The notes: generated from the sequence alone by a model not told the origin. A DNA stretch of 64,000 bases from Anderseniella sp963759095 (GCA_963759095.1 CAVWYF010000010.1:1-64000); one strand, 5' to 3'. Shown: positions 18,397 through 28,214, counted from the stretch's first letter. A program made the numbers and translations.

Positions 18397-19082
18397 AGGC
18401 GGAATACCGCGCGCAGCTCGAGCTCGAATGCCTGGCCGCGCAGCGCCGCGGGCAGGCGCACGCCGGGCCTCGCGCGCGCGAACATCTCGAGCGCCTGGTC
18501 GTCCAGCACCTTGTGCCCCGAGCTCCTCGCGACGCGCAGCGACGCGATGCGGCCGTCGGCGGCGATCGCCATCACCACGGTGACCTCGCCGCGCCAGTTG
18601 TTGTCGATGGCGACGCGCGGATAGCTCTTGTAGCGCTCGGCGGCGGCGTTGATGCGCTGCGCGTAGTCGCTGCGGATGCGCGGATCGAGCGCGGGCGGCG
18701 GCGGCGGCGCCGGAAGCGCGACCGGCGCCACGGGCGCTGGCGCGGACGCCGCAGGTGCCGGCTGGGGCGGCGGCGTCACGGCAGGCTCGGGCACGGGATC
18801 GGGCGCAGGCGCGGGCGCGATTTCGGGTGCCGGCGCCGGCCTGGCGACGGGAACGGGGGGTTGCGGCGCCGGCTTGGGCGTTGCGCGCACTGTCGGGGGT
18901 GCGGGCACGGGCGCCGGCGCCGGCGGCTCGAGATGCTCGACGCGGGCGATCAGGGGCTCCGCCTCCTGCGGCACCAGGGCATTCAGTTCACGCGCGACGG
19001 GCAGCACGTAAAAGACAAGCGCGTGCAGCAGCAGCGACGCGAGGACGGCGTAACCGAAGACGCGGCGCGCCCGGTCGCGCAT
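18387..19082 (-). CDS. tonB: Energy transducer TonB
   Basis: A 231-residue TonB. One N-terminal membrane anchor (residues 8-30) carries the His/Ser-type face SLLLHALVF. A Pro/Ala-rich periplasm-spanning linker covers residues 50-140, and the C-terminal TonB domain includes YPRVAIDNNWRGEVTVVMAI and GHKVLDDQALEMF. It passes proton-motive energy from ExbBD to outer-membrane receptors. No exbB/exbD is adjacent. Its place between fbpC and an oxidoreductase suggests iron-linked use. Confidence 0.88.
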   Translation of the reverse strand: MRDRARRVFGYAVLASLLLHALVFYVLPVARELNALVPQEAEPLIARVEHLEPPAPAPVPAPPTVRATPKPAPQPPVPVARPAPAPEIAPAPAPDPVPEPAVTPPPQPAPAASAPAPVAPVALPAPPPPPALDPRIRSDYAQRINAAAERYKSYPRVAIDNNWRGEVTVVMAIAADGRIASLRVARSSGHKVLDDQALEMFARARPGVRLPAALRGQAFELELRAVFRLER

Positions 19083-19087
19083 GGGAA

Positions 19088-21408
19088 TCAGCTGCGGCGC
19101 ATGGCGCGCCAGACTTTCTCCGGCGTCAGCGGCATCTCCAGGTGCATGACGCCATAGGCCGAGAGCGCATCGAGCACCGCGTGCACCACTGCGGGCACCG
19201 AGCCGATGGTGCCGATCTCGCCGCAGCCTTTCACGCCGAGGAGGTTGGTCTGGCAGGGCACGCTTTCGTCGAACGCGTTGGTCATGGGCGGGAACTGGTC
19301 GGCGCGCGGCACGCAGTAGTCCATGAGCGAGCCCGAGAGCAGCTGCCCCGATTCCGCGTCGTAGCTCGCCTGCTCGTAGAGCGCCTGGCCGACGCCCTGC
19401 GCCATGCCGCCCTGGATCTGGCCCTCGACGATGGCGTGGTTGATGATGCGGCCGATGTCGTCGAGGCTGGTGAGGCGCGCGATCTCGACTGTGCCCGTCT
19501 CGGGATCTATCTCCACCTCGCAGGCCTGCGCGCCGTTCGGCCACGACGGCGTCGAGGGGGTCTGCGTCGCCGACACGCGCACGCGCTTTTCCGGCTGGCG
19601 CGCGGCGAGCTCGGCGAGGCCCACCGACTTGTCGGTGCCGGCGACGACGAAGCGCCCGTCGCGGAACTCGATGTCCGTGGCCGCCGTCTCGAGCGCGTCG
19701 GCGGCGAGCGCCTTGCCGCGCACGATGAGCGTGCGCCCCGCCGCCACCACCGCCGAGCCGCCGACGAACGCCGAGCGCGAGCCGACGCTGCCGACGCCGT
19801 TGGCGCGGTCGGTATCGCCCTGCACGATCGTCACGCCCTTGGCAGGGATCTGCAGCACCTCGGTGATCAGCTGCACATACGTCGTCTCGAGTCCCTGCCC
19901 CATCGCCTGCGTCCCGGAAAACACAGTGACGTTGCCTTCGGCGTCGACTTCGATGTCCACCGTCTCGGTGGGCAGCGCGCCGGTCCACTCGAGGTAGGCT
20001 GGCGATCCCGCGGCCGCGCAGCTTGCCCTGCGCCTTCGACTGCTCCGCGCGCGCGTCGTAGCCCTTCCAGTCCGCGACCTTCAGCAGCCCGTCGAGGATG
20101 CGCGGGAAGTCGCCCGAGTCGTAGATCTCGCCCGCGTAGGTGGTGTGCGGCAGATCGCCCGGCGCCAGCAGGTTGCGCTTTCTGATCTCGCACCGGGTCG
20201 ATGCCCATCTCGCGCCCGGCCTTCTCCACCAGGCGTTCGATGAGGTAATTGCCCTCGGGCCGGCCCGCGCCGCGGTAGGCGCCGGTGGCCATGGTGTTGG
20301 TGAGCACGCCCTGGAAGTGGAAGTCCGCCGCCGGCACGCGGTACACCGAGGTCTGCACTTTTGCCACCATCGCGAGCGGGATCATGGCCGAGGAGCCCAC
20401 CGGCACCGCGCCCATGTTGCCCAGCATGTGCAGCCGCAGCGCGAGGATGCGCCCGTCCTTGTCGAGCGCGAGCGCCGCCTTGAAATGCATGTCGCGCCCC
20501 ATGTGCGCGGCGAGGAACTCTTCGCTGCGATCCCCGCGCCAGCGCACCGGCCGGCCGAGCTTCTTCGACGCGTAGGCGACGAGCGCCTCCTCGGGCGTGG
20601 CGCCGGTCTTCATGCCGAAGCCGCCGCCGATGTCCCCGTTCACCACGCGCAGGTCCGCCGGCTTCACGCCCAGGGCGGCGGCGAGCGCATCGCGCGCGCC
20701 CGTCGGCTGCTGGCTTTGGGTGTACACGGTGGTGCGGCCCTTCTCGTGCACGCCGATCGCGCAGCGCGGCTCCATCGCCACGGCGATCACGCGCTGGTTG
20801 TGCAGCTCGATCTCGGTGACGTGCGCGGCGCGCTTGAACGCGGCATCCGCTTCCTCGACCTTGCCATAGCGCGTTTCGCCGGCGACGTTGCCCGGTGCGT
20901 CGGGCCAGAGCTGCGGCGCGCCGGGTTTGATCGCCGCGCGCGGATCGACCACGCAGGGCAGGTCTTCGTACTCGATCTCCGCAAGCTCCGCGGCGTCCTG
21001 CGCCTGCACGCGCGTTTGCGCGACGATCGCCACCACGCCATGCCCGACGTAGAGCGCGCGCTCGCCGGCGAGCGGCGTGCGCGGCGGCGCCGACAGCGGC
21101 TGACCGTCGGCGCGCTTGAACAGCGGCGGCACCGGAATGTGCTTCACGCCGTCGGCGGCGAGCTCGGCCATCGTCCACGCGGCGAGCACGCCGGGGGCGG
21201 CGCGCACTGCGGCGAGGTCCACGGACTTGACTTTCGCGTGCGCGTGCGGCGAGCGCACGACGACGAGCGCGGCTTCCTTCTCGAAGCGCCGGTCGTCGCT
21301 GAACAGGCCCTTGCCGATGAGCAGCCGGTCGTCTTCGAGGCGCTTTTGCGAGCGCGCGGAGCCGAAGCGCGCGGATGCGGGGTCGAACTGGATCTGGGGT
21401 GCGTTCAT
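19088..21408 (-). CDS. Xanthine dehydrogenase/aldehyde oxidase-family molybdopterin-binding large subunit, two frameshifts
   Basis: About 770 residues. It begins RLLIGKGLFSDDRRF-like and has RSPHAHAKVKSVD, VNGDIGGGFGMKTG, the AYRGAGRPEGNYLIERLV loop and GCGEIGTIGSVPAV, whose Glu is the catalytic base. The AYRGAGR loop, rather than AYxCSFR, excludes form I CO dehydrogenase. Breaks near 20,185 and 20,010 each look like one extra base. The usual FAD and 2Fe-2S partner subunits are absent on both sides, so this is an orphan large subunit of unknown substrate. The unit ends next to tonB. Confidence 0.88.
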
Positions 21409-21423
21409 GGGCTCGCCGTCAGG

Positions 21424-21450
21424 AAGCAAAAACGCCCCGCGAGGGGGCCT
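21424..21450 (-). terminator. Rho-independent terminator after the lipoprotein hydrolase gene
   Basis: On the minus strand a GCCCC/GGGGC stem (21,434-21,448) is followed by TTTTT. It lies 45 bases after the hydrolase stop and before the oxidoreductase start, so it separates the two transcripts. Confidence 0.7.
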
Positions 21451-21493
21451 CTTGAATATACCGGCATTCGCGGCGCATGCCCACCGCGGTTCG

Positions 21494-22735
21494 CTAGCGC
21501 GCGGCGCGCGCGCGCTCGAAAATCTCCCGGGTCTTCTCAAACACCGGCAGGCTCGACAGGATGCCGAGGTGATCGGCGTCGAAGCCCTGCACCTCGGCCG
21601 CGCGCGCCTGGATCCGCGGGTCGAGCTGGCTCGACAGCGTCACCACGCCGTCGTTGTTCCTGCCGACGTAGGCGCTGCGCCCGGCGTAGGAAAAGAGCAG
21701 GTGGTGCGGCACGTGCGGCGGCAGGCGCTCGCCGTGCACGCCCGACAGGAACTCGCTGCCCGGCACGAGGTCGATCCAGCTCGGGATCACCACTGGCGAG
21801 TAGCTGGTGCCGGTCTGTGCCGCTTCCACGCCGCCCCAGGGCGTCGCGAACGTGACCAGCAGCCGCACGTACGGCTCGGGGTTGTTGCGCGCGTTCAACG
21901 CGATGAAGCGGTGCGCGATGATGCCGCCCATGCTGTGCGCGGCGACGTACAGGCGTCCGAAGCGGTACTTCTGGTGCAGGGCCTCGACCGTCCGGTTGAG
22001 CCAGTAGGCGCTGTCCTCGAGCCGCAGCGCCGACGCATAGAAGTAGAACCAGGGCTGGTAGCGATCGCGGTCCAGGCGCTCGAAGAAATAGCGCCAGTCC
22101 TGCGGCGAGCCTGCGGCGCCGTGGATGAAAAGGACCGGGATCTTGGCCGGGTCGTAGTCCTGCAGGAAGAACGCGCCGCCGCGCACCTCGCGCAGGAAGG
22201 TGAGCGGCTCCCAGAACCCCTTCTCGCCGTACGCGCTGGAGAAGACCGGGTCGTCGAGGTCCGCCACCGCGCCGAGGTCGGGCTGGTAGCGCTTGGCATC
22301 GACGCCCGAGCGCAGCAGGTCGGCCGGATACGCGCCCGGGATCGCCGACGACGCAGACACCATAACGACAACGTTCTCGACGACGTTGGCGTCCGCGCCG
22401 GCGCGCACCGGCGCGCCGTGCTTCCCGGCCGGCTCGCCCGAGTCGTAGGTCCCGTTCCTGTTGAGATCGGCGAACGCCGCGATCTCGTAGGTCCCGCGCG
22501 GCAGCACGAAGACGTACGGCCCGGGCTGCTCCAGCACCTGGTAGTCGGCAACGGCCATGCGACCACCCGCCTCATGGTAGGCCACGACGACCAGCGGCAC
22601 CTGCCGCGCGGACTCGTGGCGCACGCCGCCGATGACCGCGATCGAGGCCGAGAGGCCCTGCAGTTCCTGGTCGAGTTGCATGAGGGCGCAACCGCTCAGT
22701 ACAGCGGCGGCAAGCGCAGGCAGGATCGCTTTCAT
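21494..22735 (-). CDS. Alpha/beta-hydrolase (lipase-like) lipoprotein
   Basis: A 413-residue lipoprotein (lipobox VLSGC, residue 16). Residues 40-115 form a beta-sandwich-like pre-domain with a calcium-loop-like DLNRNGTYDSGE. The hydrolase core has VLFIHGAAGSPQDWRYF, the nucleophile elbow AAHSMGGIIAHRF and a C-terminal His in DADHLGIL. It probably sits on the inner or outer membrane facing the periplasm and hydrolyses an ester or lipid. It lies 14 bases downstream of the patatin-like gene on the same strand, so a lipolytic operon is likely. Confidence 0.8.
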   Translation of the reverse strand: MKAILPALAAAVLSGCALMQLDQELQGLSASIAVIGGVRHESARQVPLVVVAYHEAGGRMAVADYQVLEQPGPYVFVLPRGTYEIAAFADLNRNGTYDSGEPAGKHGAPVRAGADANVVENVVVMVSASSAIPGAYPADLLRSGVDAKRYQPDLGAVADLDDPVFSSAYGEKGFWEPLTFLREVRGGAFFLQDYDPAKIPVLFIHGAAGSPQDWRYFFERLDRDRYQPWFYFYASALRLEDSAYWLNRTVEALHQKYRFGRLYVAAHSMGGIIAHRFIALNARNNPEPYVRLLVTFATPWGGVEAAQTGTSYSPVVIPSWIDLVPGSEFLSGVHGERLPPHVPHHLLFSYAGRSAYVGRNNDGVVTLSSQLDPRIQARAAEVQGFDADHLGILSSLPVFEKTREIFERARAAR

Positions 22736-22749
22736 CGCGTCCGGATACT

Positions 22750-24936
22750 CTAAGGCCGACCGAGGTAGAGGTACACGGCGTCGTTCCCGCCTTTCGCGCG
22801 CCCGTAGGCGAGGTAGAGCGGCCCGAGGGGGGTATCGACGCCGAGAAACAGCGCCGCGGCGGTGAGCAGCCCGCGCGGCTGGCTGGCGAGGAGCGGGTCG
22901 CCGACCTTGCCCGCCTCGAGGGAAAAGCCGGCGAACACCCCTTCCAGCAGCGTCTGGCGTTCCAGCCGGTTGGCGTAGACCGCGCGGCCGAACGCGAGCG
23001 ACTGCCCGAGGAGCTGCCCGGTGCGGAATCCCGAGAGCTGCATCAGCCCGCCCGCCTGGAACAGGTCGTAGGCCGGCAGCGGGCTGTTGCCGAGCGCGCC
23101 GCCGCCCTTCGCGGCAAGGTTGACCGTGTGGTCACCGAACGTGAATACGGTCGTGAGCTCGCCCGCCCACCGCGTGTAGGGATCGCGCGCGCCGAGGCTG
23201 GTGCGCGAGGCGAACAGCTCGAGCGCGGCCGCGTAGCCAGAGCGCGGGAAGCGGCTGCTGTCGAGCTGGTCGAGCTCGAGCGTGAGCCGCGCGCCACCCA
23301 TGTCAATGCGTTCGGTTTCCTGTGCGAGCGCGCTCGGGCCGGTGTCGAGCTGGAACTCGCGCACGCCGCGCACGAGCCCGAAGCGCAACTCGCCGTAGTT
23401 GGCGAGCCGGGCGCCGACGTCGAGCCCGGCGCTCGCCGTGCGCCGCTCAAAGCGCGCGACCAGCGTGCGGCCGTCGTACACATCGAACGGCCGGTTTTCC
23501 AGATCGAGCGACGGCGCGACGAAGAACGCCTGCCGCGTGGCGAGCGGCTGGTAGAACTCCGTGGCCAGGCGCTGCACCCGCCCGGCAAGCAGGTCGGTGC
23601 GCCATTCCGCGCCCAGGGCGTTGACCCAGGTGCGCCGGTAGGTGCCGAGCAGCTGGAAGTAAGCGTCGCCGCCCAGATCGGCGCTCAGCCCGACGCCAAA
23701 GCGCAGGTAGTCCGGGCCCCAGGACTTTTCCTCCACCTGGATGGTCAGGACGCGCCGGCCGGATTCCTCGGCGACGCGGTAGCCGACGTGCTCGAAGTCG
23801 CCGCGTCCGAAAATGCGCCGCACATCCGCATCGAGCACCTCCCTGTCGATCGGCGCCCCGGGGCGGGTGCCGATCAGGTGACGCAGTACTTCCGGGTTGA
23901 CACGCCGTGTTCCGGCAATCCGGATCGCATCGATCGGGCGCCGGTCCCGCACGTTCGCCGTGCGCTGCCCCTGCCAAACGGCATACTCGTGCGGCGAGAC
24001 GCTGTACGGGCGCAGCCGCTCCGCCGCCGCGCGCGCCGCCGCCTCACCCTGCACCACCGCCTCCGGCATGCGGTCGAAATCACCGACGAAGAATCCGTCG
24101 AGCGCCGGCGAGATGAGGACGTCCCGCGGCGTGAGCGCGGCAAGCGATGCTTCCACGTTCTGCTCGGTAAGGATGTTGAACATCTGCGCGCTGACGTCGA
24201 ACAGCGACTGGATCTCGCCGCCCTTCATGAGCGGCGTGCCGAGGTTCACCACGATCAGCACGTCCACGCCCATCGCGCGCGCGACATCGACCGGGAGGTT
24301 GCGCGTCAGCCCGCCGTCGACGAGCACGCGGCCGCCGATGCGCGCCGGCGCCACGACACCGGGCAGCGACATGCTCGCGCGCATCGCCTCGGCAAGATCG
24401 CCCTCGCGGAACACCACCATGCGGCCGGTTTCCAGGTCGGTGGCCACCGCGCGAAACGGGATCGGCAGGCGGTCGAAGTCGCGTTCGTCGATGCTGCGCA
24501 CGAGCGCGCGCAGCTCCGCTTCCATGCGCACGCCGGCGACGGCGCCCCTCGGCAGGCGCAGCGCTCCGCCGGCGACACCGAACTCCGGTCCGACGTAATT
24601 CTGGTAGTCGTCGCGTCGGCGCCGCGGCGGCAGGTCCTGTCGCGGCGGCTCGTCACGGAACAACTCCGCCGTGCCCAGGCGGCCGATGCGCTCGAGCATC
24701 TCGTCGACCGACGCCCCCGAGGCGTAGCTCGCGCCGACGATCGCCCCCATGCTGGTGCCGGCGATCGCGTCGACCGGGATGCGCAGCTCCTCGAGCACCT
24801 TGAGCACGCCGACGTGCGCCGCGCCGCGCGCGCCGCCGCCGGAGAGCACGAGGCCGATTTTCGGGCGCTCGGCGGCCGCCGCGCTGGCGCCCAGCGCCAG
24901 CGCGCACACGACGGCGACAAGCCGCACGCCGTTCAT
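22750..24936 (-). CDS. Patatin-like phospholipase with POTRA and beta-barrel domain (PlpD-like, type Vd secretion)
   Basis: A 728-residue protein with signal peptide (to AAAAE, residue 23). The patatin domain has SGGGARGAAHVGVLKVLEE, the nucleophile GTSMGAIVGASYASG and the dyad DGGLTRNLPVDVA. A POTRA-like segment (near residues 315-400, IRIAGTRRVNPEVLRHLIG) is followed by a 16-strand-type surface-antigen barrel ending at YLYLGRP. In the type Vd family (PlpD, FplA) the barrel carries the lipase across the outer membrane. All motifs are present and the gene is unbroken. Confidence 0.92.
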   Translation of the reverse strand: MNGVRLVAVVCALALGASAAAAERPKIGLVLSGGGARGAAHVGVLKVLEELRIPVDAIAGTSMGAIVGASYASGASVDEMLERIGRLGTAELFRDEPPRQDLPPRRRRDDYQNYVGPEFGVAGGALRLPRGAVAGVRMEAELRALVRSIDERDFDRLPIPFRAVATDLETGRMVVFREGDLAEAMRASMSLPGVVAPARIGGRVLVDGGLTRNLPVDVARAMGVDVLIVVNLGTPLMKGGEIQSLFDVSAQMFNILTEQNVEASLAALTPRDVLISPALDGFFVGDFDRMPEAVVQGEAAARAAAERLRPYSVSPHEYAVWQGQRTANVRDRRPIDAIRIAGTRRVNPEVLRHLIGTRPGAPIDREVLDADVRRIFGRGDFEHVGYRVAEESGRRVLTIQVEEKSWGPDYLRFGVGLSADLGGDAYFQLLGTYRRTWVNALGAEWRTDLLAGRVQRLATEFYQPLATRQAFFVAPSLDLENRPFDVYDGRTLVARFERRTASAGLDVGARLANYGELRFGLVRGVREFQLDTGPSALAQETERIDMGGARLTLELDQLDSSRFPRSGYAAALELFASRTSLGARDPYTRWAGELTTVFTFGDHTVNLAAKGGGALGNSPLPAYDLFQAGGLMQLSGFRTGQLLGQSLAFGRAVYANRLERQTLLEGVFAGFSLEAGKVGDPLLASQPRGLLTAAALFLGVDTPLGPLYLAYGRAKGGNDAVYLYLGRP

Positions 24937-25124
24937 TCGCCCTTGAATGCCGCCGCCCGCTTCTCCGCGAAAGCGCGCACCGCCTTGCCGGCGCCGCAGC
25001 GGTTGGCGACGTCGTAGAGCTCCCTCGCCATGTGCAGGTTGAGCGCGTTCAGCGCGGCGAGCCGGTTGCGCGTGGTCCAGGCGACGTGGTCCTGGAGGTC
25101 GAATTGCAGGGTGTCGTATTCCAT
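24933..25124 (-). pseudogene. Enoyl-CoA hydratase remnant with most of the middle deleted
   Basis: The 63-residue frame starts like an enoyl-CoA hydratase/isomerase (MEYDTLQFDLQDHVAW, then LNALNLHMARELYDVANRCGA). It then jumps straight to the family's C-terminal end (VRAFAEKRAAAFKGE). About 190 residues that include the oxyanion-hole glycines are missing, so it cannot be catalytic. It has an AGGAGG-like ribosome site. Its stop overlaps the patatin gene start by four bases. Either a real in-frame deletion or an assembly collapse. Confidence 0.75.
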
Positions 25125-25161
25125 GGGGTGCGCCTCCTCGCGCAGGTGCGGAGGCACGGAC

Positions 25162-25190
25162 AAAAAAATACGCCCCGCAAGGGGCGTATT
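25162..25190 (-). terminator. Strong Rho-independent terminator after the yqgE-like gene
   Basis: On the minus strand AATACGCCCC and GGGGCGTATT form a 10-bp stem around a four-base loop and run into seven T. It stands 29 bases past the stop of the YqgE-like gene. Confidence 0.88.
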
Positions 25191-25218
25191 CTGAACTACG
25201 CGGCGGCTGCGGGCGGCG

Positions 25219-25800
25219 CTACGCCTGCTGCATGCCCTTGCCCGCCGGCTTGCCCAGGCGCTGGATCAGCGTCTCCCACATGGCGCCGGTGTCTTCCTTG
25301 AAGACGAGCGCGGCGTCGGGCTCGGCCGCATACCAGTAGCCCGACTCGATCTCGGCGGCGAGCTCGCCCGGGCGCCAGCCGACGAAGCCGGCGAAAAAGC
25401 GTGCGTCGTTCGGCGTCTGCTCGATGATGCGGTCGACCGCCTCGGCCTGCACGGTGACGTACAGGTCGCCGAACAGGTGCACCGACGGCCCGCCGGGATT
25501 GCGCGGCACCACGGCAAAGATCGCGTTGATGCGCTCCGGGCCGCCGAAGAACACGGGGTCGGCGACTTTCGCGGAAGGCGCGTGCTCGGGAAACAGCGTG
25601 GCGAGCTTCACTTCGGTGGCGCGGTTTAGGATGAAGCCGAAGTGCTGGCCGCCGATCGGCACCACGAGCACCGCGGTGCGGCTGTAGGGCCCTTTCAGGT
25701 CCGCCGAGGCGACGAGCAGCAGCGGCTGGCTGAGGTCCTGGGCCCTGGAAGCGCTTGCCCCCAGGATGAGGAGGAATGCGACGAGTGCGTGCTTGAGCAT
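25219..25800 (-). CDS. YqgE/AlgH family protein with an export signal
   Basis: The body matches the YqgE/AlgH (UPF0301) fold: LVASADLKGPYSRTAVLVV, GFILNRATEVKLATLFPE, FFGGPERINAIFAV and FAGFVGWRPGELAAEIESGYW. Its function is not settled in any organism. Unusually, it begins with a clear signal peptide (LKHALVAFLLILGASASRAQ), so this copy should be periplasmic, whereas most family members are cytoplasmic. The ATG at 25,798-25,800 is preceded by AAAGGAGG. It follows a small unknown gene with 11 bases between them. Confidence 0.85.
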   Translation of the reverse strand: MLKHALVAFLLILGASASRAQDLSQPLLLVASADLKGPYSRTAVLVVPIGGQHFGFILNRATEVKLATLFPEHAPSAKVADPVFFGGPERINAIFAVVPRNPGGPSVHLFGDLYVTVQAEAVDRIIEQTPNDARFFAGFVGWRPGELAAEIESGYWYAAEPDAALVFKEDTGAMWETLIQRLGKPAGKGMQQA

Positions 25801-25811
25801 GGGGCCTCCTT

Positions 25812-26132
25812 TCAATGCAGGGTTCGGGCAAAAGTGCGACCGCGCAGCAGCGCGGTCGCTTCCGGTCGCTCTTCCACCAGTTCGAGAAGCGCTTCGGAGA
25901 TCTCACCCACCAGGGTCGCGGCCTGCTCGCCGTTCAGCGGCTCATGCAGCACCACGTCGGCAAGATGGAGGTCCTCGCGCAGGTCGACGACCACCCGCTC
26001 GCGGGTCACGCTCGTGCTGGTCTGCACGGAGAAGCCGTACAGTGCCGGGCAGCGCTGGAACAGCGTCGCCATGCGCGCGGCCAGGTCAGACTCCAGCCGG
26101 ATGAACTCTGTGCTGTGCTGTAGCGCGTTCAT
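25812..26132 (-). CDS. Conserved-looking hypothetical protein, 106 residues
   Basis: A short, acidic, soluble protein without signal or membrane segments. Predicted helices flank a central VVVDLREDLHLADVVLHEP stretch, and the C-terminal half (LVGEISEALLELVEERPEA) looks helical. AGGAGGTGGC precedes the ATG at 26,130-26,132. It is probably cotranscribed with the exported YqgE-like gene. I do not recognise a family. Confidence 0.6.
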   Translation of the reverse strand: MNALQHSTEFIRLESDLAARMATLFQRCPALYGFSVQTSTSVTRERVVVDLREDLHLADVVLHEPLNGEQAATLVGEISEALLELVEERPEATALLRGRTFARTLH

Positions 26133-26355
26133 ATGCCACCTCCTGCACCCGCAGCTTCGCGCGCTGCGGGATGCCAGGCGAGGAAGGAATCCCGGCCGCT
26201 ACAGTGTCTGACCCCCCACGCGACGAACGGGGGTCGCTGCCGGACGGGCGGCCGATGGGCTGGATGAATGTTCCGCGACTCATGACCCCACCCTAGACGA
26301 GGGTGGGCGCACCGGCTGTGCCTTTAGGCACCTTTTCCGGGACCGAGCCGCCCGA

Positions 26356-27685
26356 TCAGAACACGAGTCGCGGCAGGTAAGTGGCGATGCCCGGGAAGAA
26401 CGCGACCAGGAGCACGGCGACGAGCAGCATCACCCAGTAGGGCGTCGAGCTGGCGAAGATGGTCCAGACCGAGATGTCCCGGTCGTCGATCGAGGTCTTG
26501 ACCGTGTAGACCAGGATGCCGAAAGGCGGCGTCAGCAGCCCGGCCTCGATGGCGAGGATGCCGATCACCGCGAACGCGATCGAGTCGAAGCCCACGGCCA
26601 CCGCGATGGGCTCGAAGATGATGACCGTCAGCAGCATGATGGAGATCGAGTCGATCATCATCCCGAGCAGGAACCAGATGCCGATCATGATCGCCAGGAT
26701 CAGGACCGGCGTGAGGCCGCTCTGCACGAACGCATCCTGGATCGCGCTGGTCACGCCGGTCATCGCGAGCGTGCGCGCGTAAAGCGAGGCCGCGACCAGC
26801 AGGATCAGGATCGGTGCCGACGTCCGTCCCACCGACAGGATGCACTGGATGACGTCGCGCCAGCGCATGCCCTTCAGGATGCCGAGGACGAGGGCGATGA
26901 ACGCGCCGGCGCCGGCGCCCTCGGTCGGCGTGAAGAACCCGAACCAGATCCCGCCCAGCACCGCCACGACGACCAGCACGATGCCGAGCGTGCTGATCCA
27001 CAGCGACCGACGGGTCCACCGCGTCGCGCCGCCGTCCTCGCGCGACGGCAGCGCGCCCTGCGCCCACGGTCTCGGGCCGCAGGATCGCCGTGGCGAGGAT
27101 GTACAGGCAGAACATGCCCGCCACCAGGAGCCCGGGGATCACGCCGGCCAGAAACAGCGCGCCGATCGACTGCTCGGTGAGGATGCCCCAGACGATCATC
27201 AGCACGCTCGGCGGGATCAGCATGCCCAGGCAGGAGGAGCCGGCGATGGCGCCCAGCGCGAAGCTGCGGCTGTAGCCATGGCGCTTCATCTCCGGGTAGG
27301 AGATGCGCGAAAAGGCGGCCGCCGAAGCGATGCTCACGCCCGTCACCAGCGAAAACAGCGCGTTGCCGAGTACGGTGGCGAGCGCGAGGCGGCCGGGCAG
27401 GCGGCGCAGTCCGCGGTTGATGCCCCGGTAGACGTCGGTCACCGCTCCCGAGCGGGCGATGAACTCGCCCATCAGCATGAACAGCGGAATCACCGCGAAT
27501 ACGTAGTCGCGCAGTGCCTCGTAGGCGGTGCTCGCCAGCATGCGCTCGACGACGCCGAAGCTGCCGGTGACCAGATAGATGCCGAGCGCGCTCGCGATGC
27601 CGAGCGCCACCGCGATGTGCACGCCGAGCAGCACCAGCACCACCAGGCTGACGAGCAGCACCACCGCGATGTCGACTTCGAACAT
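26356..27685 (-). CDS. dctM: TRAP transporter large permease DctM, one frameshift
   Basis: About 440 residues with 11-12 hydrophobic segments. It begins VDIAVVLLVSLVVLVLLGVHIAVALGIA and contains family blocks such as GVSIASAAAFSRISYPEM, GSSCLGMLIPPSVLMIVWGI and, in the second half, AIEAGLLTPPFGILVYTVK. It is the sodium-coupled channel of a tripartite solute importer. The frame slips near 27,065 and resumes for the last 210 residues, again as if one base were added. The start is 13 bases from dctQ. Just downstream (26,318-26,336) is a weak hairpin oriented for the other strand. Confidence 0.9.
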
Positions 27686-27697
27686 CCCCGCGGCCGG

Positions 27698-28207
27698 TCA
27701 GCCGAGCGTCGCGCCCGCGTCCTCGAAGCCGAAGACGTCGATCAGCGCGGCGACGGCGTAGTTCACGATGGCGAGCGCGGCGCCGACCAGGATCATGAAG
27801 CGCGTCGGCCACACCGGCACGCGCAGCGCGCCCTCGCCCCAGAACTCGTTCGTGTTCCAGGCATAGAGCGCCGGGTCGAGGGTGCCGCGCAGGATCATGA
27901 GGAACAGCGCGGCGCCCAGCATGTAGCCGACGGCGAGCGTGATGCGCCGCAGGGCGCGCGGCATCGCCAGCAGCAGCGTGTCCGAGCGCAGCATGGAGTG
28001 GCTGCGGATGGCGTAGCCGAGCTGCAGGTACACGATCATCACGATCGAGCTGATGACGATCTCGCGCACGCCGGGTATCGCGTCGCCGACCAGGTTGTTG
28101 GCGACGATGTCGGCGACGATGAGCAGCGACAGTCCCAGCGCCCAGAAGGCGGCCAGGACCATCAGGAACTTCGACAGCTGGTCGCTGAAACGGATCAGGT
28201 AGCGCAC
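27698..28207 (-). CDS. dctQ: TRAP transporter small permease DctQ
   Basis: A 169-residue inner-membrane protein with four hydrophobic segments (near residues 13-36, 52-66, 92-110 and 132-150) and the family pattern EIVISSIVMIVYLQLGYAIR. It pairs with DctM to form the membrane part of the transporter. It lies between dctP (7 bases away) and dctM (12 bases away) on the same strand. Confidence 0.88.
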   Translation of the reverse strand: MRYLIRFSDQLSKFLMVLAAFWALGLSLLIVADIVANNLVGDAIPGVREIVISSIVMIVYLQLGYAIRSHSMLRSDTLLLAMPRALRRITLAVGYMLGAALFLMILRGTLDPALYAWNTNEFWGEGALRVPVWPTRFMILVGAALAIVNYAVAALIDVFGFEDAGATLG

Positions 28208-28214
28208 CGGGGCG

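Noticed and set aside
18400..19157. Plus-strand continuation of an fbpC frame into a long open frame
   Set aside because: Runs antisense to tonB after the real fbpC stop; low-complexity Arg/Gly sequence.
26285..26336. Hairpins CCACCCT/AGGGTGG and GTGCC/GGCAC with TTTT
   Set aside because: The T-run faces the plus strand, where no gene ends; too weak to call a terminator for dctM or its neighbour.
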